Shown in pieces: positions 1 to 4,531 of a stretch of 5,611 nt of DNA (position 1 is the first letter of the stretch; the number at the start of each line of letters is the position of its first letter). The position numbers and the translations under genes are program-made. The notes beneath the pieces were generated by a model. The model did no database searches. It saw nothing but the letters and a program-made list of their open reading frames with translations, and was not told the DNA's origin. The DNA is taken from positions 1 to 5,611 of the forward strand of contig JALONE010000097.1 of the NCBI GenBank assembly GCA_025455125.1. Reading direction: 5' to 3'. Source of the stretch: Bacteroidota bacterium. GTDB lineage: Bacteria > Bacteroidota > Ignavibacteria > UBA10030.

Positions 1-891
1 AAATAGATCGTCCGGCTTGTCCGCATCAAGATATCGGTACTCCGTGCTGAGGGATTGGCTGGAAACGATCATCAAGAACTGCTTCGATTTGGTCTTGAAG
101 ATCCAGCAACTGAACTCGATGTTCTTCTCTTCGTACACGACCACATCGGTGGAAGGATCGGTCCCGAGACTGTGTTTGTAGATCACGTACGGCCGGAGGG
201 AGACCGGGTCCTGCTTTGAATAGAACAAGGTCTTGTTGTCGTTTGCCCAGGCGATGTTGCCAGTGGTGGCTGGGATATCGTCTGAGAGGACCGTTCCGGT
301 CGAGAGGTCCTTCACCCGGATCGTGTAGAATCTGCGTCCCACGGTGTCTTCCGCGAACGCATAGAGTTGTCCGTTCGAGCTGACCATGCGCGCGCCCGCC
401 GAGTAGAATCCATGTCCGGCGGCCCGCTCGTTCCCGTTCAGCAGAATCTCTTCTTTTCCCTCGAGCGAACCTGCCTTCCGGCAATAGATCGGATATTCTT
501 TCCCTTCTTCATACCGCGTATAGTAGTAAAACCCGTCTTGCTTGTAAGGGACGGAGCTATCGGTTTGCTTGATACGGCCGACGATCTCGTCGTAGAGTTC
601 GTCCTGCAGGTCTTGTGTATGGTGCATCATCGAATCGGTGTACGCGTTCTCAGCATTCAAGTAGGCGAGGACGTCGGGATTGTCACGCTCGCGAAGCCAG
701 AAGTAGTTGTCGGTCCTGACGTGACCGTGCTTCTCGAGCGTCACGGGGAGGACCTTGGCGACTGGAGGCGTGGCCGTAAGACGGTCTGGTCGGCATCCAG
801 AGATGATAGCGGCGGTAGAGCCGAGCAACAAGAACACATACATGTGTGATCGAATAATACGGCAGGACATGGAAGTGATAGTGTTTGTCAT
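1..891 (-). CDS. ptrB: Oligopeptidase B (protease II, S9A family), lipoprotein form; N-terminal part, gene runs off the left edge
   Basis: Serine peptidase of the prolyl-oligopeptidase family; members cut peptides after Arg or Lys. The 297 visible codons are open throughout. Residues 17-33 form a hydrophobic signal ending in a lipobox (Ile30-Ser31-Gly32-Cys33), so the product is probably an envelope lipoprotein, unlike cytoplasmic E. coli PtrB of about 690 residues. From about residue 55 the sequence follows the family: YFWLRERDNPDVLAYLNAEN at 63-82, then a VPYKQDGFYYYTRYEEGKEY stretch and a run of beta-propeller strands. The alpha/beta-hydrolase domain with the Ser-Asp-His triad would lie outside the window, so activity cannot be judged. 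The ATG at 891 is chosen because AGAGGA (899-904) sits 7 bases upstream; ATGs at 870 and 843 are in frame, the latter beginning just before the hydrophobic core. It is divergent from the genes to the right. Family assignment is firm; location is inferred from the lipobox. Confidence 0.9.
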   Translation of the reverse strand, partial: MTNTITSMSCRIIRSHMYVFLLLGSTAAIISGCRPDRLTATPPVAKVLPVTLEKHGHVRTDNYFWLRERDNPDVLAYLNAENAYTDSMMHHTQDLQDELYDEIVGRIKQTDSSVPYKQDGFYYYTRYEEGKEYPIYCRKAGSLEGKEEILLNGNERAAGHGFYSAGARMVSSNGQLYAFAEDTVGRRFYTIRVKDLSTGTVLSDDIPATTGNIAWANDNKTLFYSKQDPVSLRPYVIYKHSLGTDPSTDVVVYEEKNIEFSCWIFKTKSKQFLMIVSSQSLSTEYRYLDADKPDDLF

Positions 892-898
892 GGTACGA

Positions 899-904
899 TC
901 CTCT
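899..904 (-). promoter_or_regulatory. Ribosome binding site of the oligopeptidase B gene
   Basis: Read on the minus strand this is AGAGGA, 7 bases before the ATG at 891. It favours this start over the in-frame ATGs at 870 and 843, which have no comparable site. Confidence 0.65.
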
Positions 905-916
905 CGTTGATGCAAA

Positions 917-945
917 AGAGTAGAGAATTGTGGGAAGAGAATCAA
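917..945 (-). promoter_or_regulatory. Weak candidate promoter for the oligopeptidase B gene
   Basis: On the minus strand TTGATT (940-945) and TACTCT (917-922) are separated by 17 bases. They match the sigma-70 consensus hexamers at 4 of 6 and 3 of 6 positions. The predicted transcript would have a 5' leader of about 20 bases that includes the AGAGGA site. The match is weak and FCB promoters often differ from this consensus, so this is only a candidate. Confidence 0.25.
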
Positions 946-1027
946 CCGCGTTGTTACCCACGCAGCCGGAATGTGACGAAGTGTATCGACTTCGAAGCGC
1001 ATCTTCTTGCATCTGCAGCAATCGATC

Positions 1028-1033
1028 CATAAT
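1028..1033 (+). promoter_or_regulatory. Candidate -10 element (CATAAT) upstream of the small membrane ORF and receptor genes
   Basis: CATAAT matches TATAAT at 5 of 6 positions and lies in the divergent intergenic region. I find no convincing -35; TTGCAT at 1007-1012 matches only partly and has a 15-base spacer. A start site 6-7 bases downstream would fall near 1040, making the ORF at 1044 almost leaderless, which would agree with its lack of a Shine-Dalgarno site. Confidence 0.25.
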
Positions 1034-1043
1034 TTTGTGACGT

Positions 1044-1397
1044 ATGTTCTCGATCAGTCCCTCCATAACGCCGCTGGTCCTCTCGTTCCTGGTCTTCTAT
1101 CCATGGCTGCTTGCCATCGGAGTCTGGCAGCTTGGTACGCGCTTGACGAAGGGCCGCCCGGAGATTCAGGTCGATGTGCGGACCAGTCAGCATGGGACGT
1201 CCGAAGCGGCGCCCTGGACGATGGTCGACCCAGCGTCGCTTCACGAGGCACAATCTGCTCCCCTTGCGGATGAGGCTGGGCGCTTCACCTTTCCCGCATC
1301 CGTCGCGCTCCCGTCCGTTCCCGACCGGGGGGCGATGCTTCCAGATTCTCCTGCCGGTTCTCCCTCGGCGCCTCGCGCGCCTCCTGCGATCTCCTGA
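1044..1397 (+). CDS. Possible small single-pass membrane protein, function unknown
   Basis: I do not recognise this 117-residue ORF. Residues 8-31 (ITPLVLSFLVFYPWLLAIGV and the next few) form a clear transmembrane segment near the N-terminus, followed by a basic stretch (RLTKGR) and a Pro/Ser/Ala-rich tail of about 75 residues with no recognisable domain. By hand count about 80 of 116 codons end in G or C, a bias like the neighbouring confident genes and in favour of real coding. Against it: there is no Shine-Dalgarno site before the ATG, the tail is low-complexity, and a long antisense frame also stays open here. An in-frame TGA at 1038 fixes the upstream limit. It ends 87 bases before the receptor start on the same strand, so it could be the first gene of that operon. 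An unusual leader region is the alternative. Confidence 0.45.
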   Translation: MFSISPSITPLVLSFLVFYPWLLAIGVWQLGTRLTKGRPEIQVDVRTSQHGTSEAAPWTMVDPASLHEAQSAPLADEAGRFTFPASVALPSVPDRGAMLPDSPAGSPSAPRAPPAIS

Positions 1398-1473
1398 TAA
1401 CGCACAACCCAATTTCCTCGTGTGAGGCGGCGGCTTTCTGCTCCCTGTCGCACGCGGATTCCATTGTGTTTCC

Positions 1474-1478
1474 AGGAG
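1474..1478 (+). promoter_or_regulatory. Ribosome binding site of the TonB-dependent receptor gene
   Basis: AGGAG lies 6 bases before the ATG at 1485. It decides between this ATG and an in-frame GTG at 1422 that has no such site. Confidence 0.75.
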
Positions 1479-1484
1479 AAACTC

Positions 1485-3653
1485 ATGTTCGGAGCTTTTC
1501 TTCTGCTGGCATCGCTTTTGGGCGCCCCGGCAGAATTGGGCACGCTCCGCGGCAAAGTCCTCTTCGAAGACGAACAACGCCCCGCCGTGGGTGCATCGGT
1601 CGTTCTGCTCGGCACGCAGATCGGCAGCACCGTTGCGGCGAATGGTGAATTCACCATTCCCGGTATCCCCGAGGGGAACTACGATGTTCGAATTTCGTAC
1701 GTCGGCTATCGTCGCGAAGACGTGCGCAATATCGTCATTCAATCTGCGGCGGTCACCGAACTGAATATCGTGTTGAGGCCATCTCCGTTCAACCTTGATG
1801 CGGTCGTCGTGACCGGCACGCTGAACAAACACATTCTCAAGGATGCTCCTGTTCTGACCGAGGTCATCGGCGCGCGCGAGCTTTCCGTCATCGGCAGCAA
1901 GAACTTGACGGAAGTACTCGCGGCCCAGACCGGGATCGAAGTGGGAACAGGCATCGGTCAGACGCAAAGCGCATCGCTGCACGGCTTGAACGACAATCAT
2001 GTCCTCGTTCTAGTCGATGGCGAGCGGGTGTCGGGCAAGGTCGACGGAGCGATCGATCTCGGCCAGGTCCCCATCTCGATGGTGGATCGGATCGAGGTGG
2101 TCAAGGGTCCGCTCTCCTCCATCTACGGTTCGGATGCGTTAGGCGGAGTCGTGAATATCCTCACGAAGAATCCCGAAGGTTCCGAAGTCGCGTTTTCCGG
2201 GACCTTCGGTTCGCTCGAACGCACGGACCTGAATCTGTCGGGTTCGCACGTCCTGAGGAGCGTGTTCGGTCCGGACGGCGACGTTCGGGCCATCGCCAAC
2301 ATCTCCTACAACCGGTTCGGCGGTGTGGACTATCTGAAGGCGGACAACTTCATGGAGATGCCGGGTTCAAACCGGTTGAATCTGAACCTGAAGGTCAACG
2401 GTCAGATCACGCCGCACTTCTCTCTCGACGCGAAAGCGGATCATTATCGCGACGAGCTCGAATGGCTCGCGGGAGACATCGGCATCACGTTCCTCCGCGA
2501 CTTTGCGCGGAACGAGAAGCTGACGTTGACCGGCATCGGCACGTACGTCTTCTCCGATGCGCTGTCGCTGAAGCTCTCGGCGAACAAATCGCAAAACGAC
2601 CGCCGTTCGTGGGAAACCACCGGGGCGGGGTACCTGACCCGGGATAGCTACGGACGCGAAGTAGTGCAGTCGTATCGTCTGCAGGGTACGCTGATCCCGT
2701 ACGCCCGAAGCATCCTCACGATGGGAGCGGAATACAGCGACGAGACGATGAACTCCTCCCGTTTCTCCGGTGGTGTTCGCTCGGTCTCGAACAAAGTGAT
2801 CTATGCAGAGGACGAATGGGACCTCGGCGTCGGCACGCTTGCGATCGGGGGTCGGTACAGCGTGAATTCGTCGTTTGGTGCTGTGTTCGCGCCGCGGATC
2901 AGCGCGGTCGTCCCGGTCACGGGACACACCTCGCTACGCGCCTCATACGGACGCGGATATCGGGAGCCAAGCCTGCTCGAACTCCATATCGACTTCGACC
3001 ACAGCTCCGTCGGGTACATCCTCAAGGGGAATCCCGATCTGCAACCGGAAGACTCTCACGGGTTCACTATCAGCGCCCAGTACAACCGCGAGGATCTCGT
3101 CTGGTTCCGCATCACGTACTTCCTGAACACTCTCCGGAACCTGATCGACTACTACGCCGTCCAGAATTCGACCCCGGGCAGTGCTGCGATCCTGTCGTAC
3201 CGGAATGTCGATCGCGCCGTCACGGAGGGTGTGGATGTGGATGTGGATCTGGAGCCCATTGAAGGAGCGTTGTTGTCGCTCGGCTACAGTCACGTTCGGG
3301 CGGTTGACGGAAACGGATATCTGCTGCCGTTTCGGACGCCGAACTCGCTGAACCTGAAGCTGAACGGCCGTCTGCCGGTGCTGGATGCAACGGTCGACCT
3401 CCGCATGCGCTGGTTCGACCGGAAGCCGATCAACGACGATCAAGTCAACCGGGGGATCTACACGGACGGGGAGGCTCCGCAATACTCCTATGTGCCCGCA
3501 TACCAGGTGTCGGACGTTCGGGTCTCGGCGCGTCCGATGGATCGTGTCGAACTCTTCGCAGGAGTGAACAACCTGTTCGATACGGTCCGCTATCCCTTCG
3601 GGCAGATCAAACCACGCCAGTTGTATGGCGGGTTGAACGTCACAATTCGATAA
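1485..3653 (+). CDS. TonB-dependent outer-membrane receptor (CirA/HmuR-like), probably for haem
   Basis: Complete 722-residue outer-membrane transporter powered by TonB-ExbBD. In order: signal peptide 1-16; carboxypeptidase-regulatory-like domain about 18-98 (GEFTIPGIPEGNYDVRISYV); a TonB-box-like segment DAVVVTGT at 105-112; plug about 117-229, with HVLVLVDGER at 172-181, RIEVVKGPLSSIYGSDALGG at 202-221 and GVVNILTKNP at 221-230; then a beta-barrel of about 490 residues closing in GGLNVTIR. The barrel carries YREP (492-495) and NPDL (516-519) with His501 and His506 between them. This recalls the YRAP-His-NPDL region of HmuR haem receptors, although both motifs also occur in siderophore receptors. 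The HmuY-like lipoprotein 27 bases downstream makes haem the likeliest substrate. Oddity: from the ATG at 1485 the signal peptide has no Lys or Arg before its core; a GTG at 1422 would add 21 residues including three Arg, but lacks a ribosome binding site. Family firm, substrate inferred; cobalamin or a siderophore remains possible. Confidence 0.93.
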   Translation: MFGAFLLLASLLGAPAELGTLRGKVLFEDEQRPAVGASVVLLGTQIGSTVAANGEFTIPGIPEGNYDVRISYVGYRREDVRNIVIQSAAVTELNIVLRPSPFNLDAVVVTGTLNKHILKDAPVLTEVIGARELSVIGSKNLTEVLAAQTGIEVGTGIGQTQSASLHGLNDNHVLVLVDGERVSGKVDGAIDLGQVPISMVDRIEVVKGPLSSIYGSDALGGVVNILTKNPEGSEVAFSGTFGSLERTDLNLSGSHVLRSVFGPDGDVRAIANISYNRFGGVDYLKADNFMEMPGSNRLNLNLKVNGQITPHFSLDAKADHYRDELEWLAGDIGITFLRDFARNEKLTLTGIGTYVFSDALSLKLSANKSQNDRRSWETTGAGYLTRDSYGREVVQSYRLQGTLIPYARSILTMGAEYSDETMNSSRFSGGVRSVSNKVIYAEDEWDLGVGTLAIGGRYSVNSSFGAVFAPRISAVVPVTGHTSLRASYGRGYREPSLLELHIDFDHSSVGYILKGNPDLQPEDSHGFTISAQYNREDLVWFRITYFLNTLRNLIDYYAVQNSTPGSAAILSYRNVDRAVTEGVDVDVDLEPIEGALLSLGYSHVRAVDGNGYLLPFRTPNSLNLKLNGRLPVLDATVDLRMRWFDRKPINDDQVNRGIYTDGEAPQYSYVPAYQVSDVRVSARPMDRVELFAGVNNLFDTVRYPFGQIKPRQLYGGLNVTIR

Positions 3654-3667
3654 TCGATGAAGAAGAA

Positions 3668-3671
3668 AGGA
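3668..3671 (+). promoter_or_regulatory. Ribosome binding site of the HmuY-like gene
   Basis: AGGA, within AAAGGA, lies 9 bases before the ATG at 3681. It favours that start over the in-frame ATG at 3657, which follows the receptor stop by only 3 bases and would place this site inside the gene. Confidence 0.6.
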
Positions 3672-3680
3672 ATACTCGTT

Positions 3681-4229
3681 ATGAAGCACCGAATGATGCT
3701 CGTTGCACTCCTTGCGCTCTCTTTCGTTCTTGTGAGCTGCAAGAAGGAAGAAAGCAATCCCATCGCTCCCCAGGAGAATGTTGTCCGGTTCACGACGACC
3801 GAAAACGTGAAGACGTTGCCGACCTATTTCAGTTTTGATACCGGCGCCGTCACCGATTCCGTCGGCGCATGGGATGTCAAGTTGACGTTCACCTATATGA
3901 ACGTCGATCCGTCCATGCCGGCGATCAAGTATCCGTTCATCGGGTTGAACAGAACGCGGAATGTTCTTGCGAAGATGATCGACAGCACGGAGTTCGGCGC
4001 CCTGGATGGACGCACGATGGCCGGGCTCCTCGCCGACGGCGATACCACCGCCGTGATCGGCGTGAACTGCCTGAACTACGAAAGCGGCACACACCGCCTG
4101 ACGCCGTACGCGAACCGGAATTTTGTGCTGCAAACCGGGAGCAGCACACGTGTGAAGTTCAAGATGGTTGGCTACTACAATGAAGCGGGAACGTCAGGGT
4201 ACATGACGATCGACTATGTGAAGTACTAG
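3681..4229 (+). CDS. HmuY-like haem-binding lipoprotein
   Basis: A 182-residue lipoprotein, probably anchored in the outer membrane. The signal peptide ends in a lipobox (Leu17-Val18-Ser19-Cys20) followed by KKEESN, a charged start common in exported FCB lipoproteins. The rest resembles the HmuY family: a FSFDTG strand leading to a conserved GAWDVKLTFTY (Trp64-Asp65), and a C-terminal YANRNFVLQTGSSTRVKFKM segment (143-162) running into YY..AGTSGYMTIDYVKY. HmuY proteins bind haem at the cell surface and pass it to the TonB receptor HmuR; the gene sits 27 bases behind such a receptor, almost certainly in one operon. The mature part has only one His (His138) but six Met (73, 79, 99, 113, 162, 175), so a bis-His site as in Porphyromonas gingivalis HmuY is impossible within one chain. 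The ATG at 3681 is preferred for its AGGA site; one at 3657 would add eight residues. The family call is from remembered pattern, not a search. Confidence 0.72.
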   Translation: MKHRMMLVALLALSFVLVSCKKEESNPIAPQENVVRFTTTENVKTLPTYFSFDTGAVTDSVGAWDVKLTFTYMNVDPSMPAIKYPFIGLNRTRNVLAKMIDSTEFGALDGRTMAGLLADGDTTAVIGVNCLNYESGTHRLTPYANRNFVLQTGSSTRVKFKMVGYYNEAGTSGYMTIDYVKY

Positions 4230-4264
4230 TACCGGTTCCAGAAAGTCATCTTGTGGTTTCAAAG

Positions 4265-4297
4265 AGCGTCAGTCTGAGCCTGTCGAAGACTGACGCT
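4265..4297 (+). repeat. Palindromic element A (REP-like); also a possible weak terminator for the receptor-lipoprotein operon
   Basis: A perfect 11-base inverted repeat, AGCGTCAGTCT (4265-4275) and AGACTGACGCT (4287-4297), encloses an 11-base loop GAGCCTGTCGA. It begins 36 bases after the HmuY-like stop. The hairpin could end transcription, but what follows (TTATACTT) is a poor T-tract. The loop is the near-exact reverse complement of the loop of element B at 4307-4333, which argues for a dispersed repeat. I recall TGAGCCTGTCGAAG-type sequences recurring in the intergenic DNA of many bacterial genomes. Confidence 0.7.
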
Positions 4298-4306
4298 TTA
4301 TACTTG

Positions 4307-4333
4307 GTCATGCTTCGACAAGCTCAGCATGAC
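4307..4333 (-). repeat. Palindromic element B (REP-like), inverted partner of element A
   Basis: An 8-base perfect inverted repeat, GTCATGCT (4307-4314) and AGCATGAC (4326-4333), encloses the 11-base loop TCGACAAGCTC. Its reverse complement matches the loop of element A at 10 of 11 positions, while the stems differ in sequence. The two elements sit head to head 9 bases apart. CTTCGACAAGCTCA (4313-4326) can also pair with TGAGCCTGTCGAAG (4275-4288) at 13 of 14 positions, so the pair could fold as one larger hairpin. Confidence 0.7.
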
Positions 4334-4391
4334 AGTTCTGCATAATACAAGGCGATTTATTGGTTTCGGCACTAGACTTGGATTCCAGGCA

Positions 4392-4458
4392 GGTCGAATG
4401 TTCCACGCCGATCCCCGCGCCATAGATCGCATGGTTTGCGGGGATTGGCATTTCGACC
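4392..4458. repeat. Long imperfect inverted repeat upstream of the surface-repeat gene
   Basis: Inner arms GCCGATCCCCGC (4407-4418) and GCGGGGATTGGC (4438-4449) pair at 11 of 12 positions, the exception being a possible G-U pair. Inside them CCAT (4420-4423) and ATGG (4431-4434) can extend the stem. Outside them GGTCGAA (4392-4398) pairs with TTCGACC (4452-4458) across an asymmetric bulge of 8 against 3 bases. No T-tract follows on either strand, so it does not look like an intrinsic terminator. It could be a structured leader, a small RNA, a regulator site or an old mobile-element remnant. Confidence 0.55.
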
Positions 4459-4471
4459 GCGCGTGACCCCC

Positions 4472-4508
4472 TTTCAACTATTTCGTATATTATCATTCAT
4501 TCCTTTCC
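4472..4508 (+). promoter_or_regulatory. AT-rich segment likely to hold the promoter of the surface-repeat gene
   Basis: The run around TTTCGTATATTATCATTCAT is clearly more AT-rich than its surroundings and ends about 24 bases before the ATG at 4532. It contains overlapping -10-like hexamers, TATATT (4486-4491) and TATTAT (4488-4493). I could not find a -35 hexamer at normal spacing or a Bacteroidota-type TTTG/TANNTTTG pair, so exact elements are not assigned. Confidence 0.3.
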
Positions 4509-4531
4509 GTCATCTTTGCCGGGATCGTGCC

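Noticed and set aside
892..1484. Cobalamin riboswitch or other metabolite-sensing leader upstream of the receptor
   Set aside because: I looked for B12-box-like and conserved junction sequences and saw none; only a short CCTC/GAGG hairpin lies near 1425.
954..2000. Open minus-strand frame of 348 codons across the intergenic region and receptor start
   Set aside because: Arg-rich, low-complexity translation without any domain, antisense to a clear receptor; typical antisense shadow in GC-rich coding DNA.
2943..4133. Open minus-strand frame of 396 codons under the receptor C-terminus and HmuY-like gene
   Set aside because: It lies antisense to two confident genes and has no recognisable domain or ribosome site.
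4223..4232. Perfect 10-base palindrome GTACTAGTAC over the HmuY-like stop codon
   Set aside because: It is short, made partly of the Tyr-stop codons, and has no second copy in the window, so chance is the simplest explanation.
4308..4496. Small minus-strand frame of 62 codons in the palindrome-rich gap
   Set aside because: It runs through both hairpins, has no ribosome site, and its sequence is explained by the repeats.
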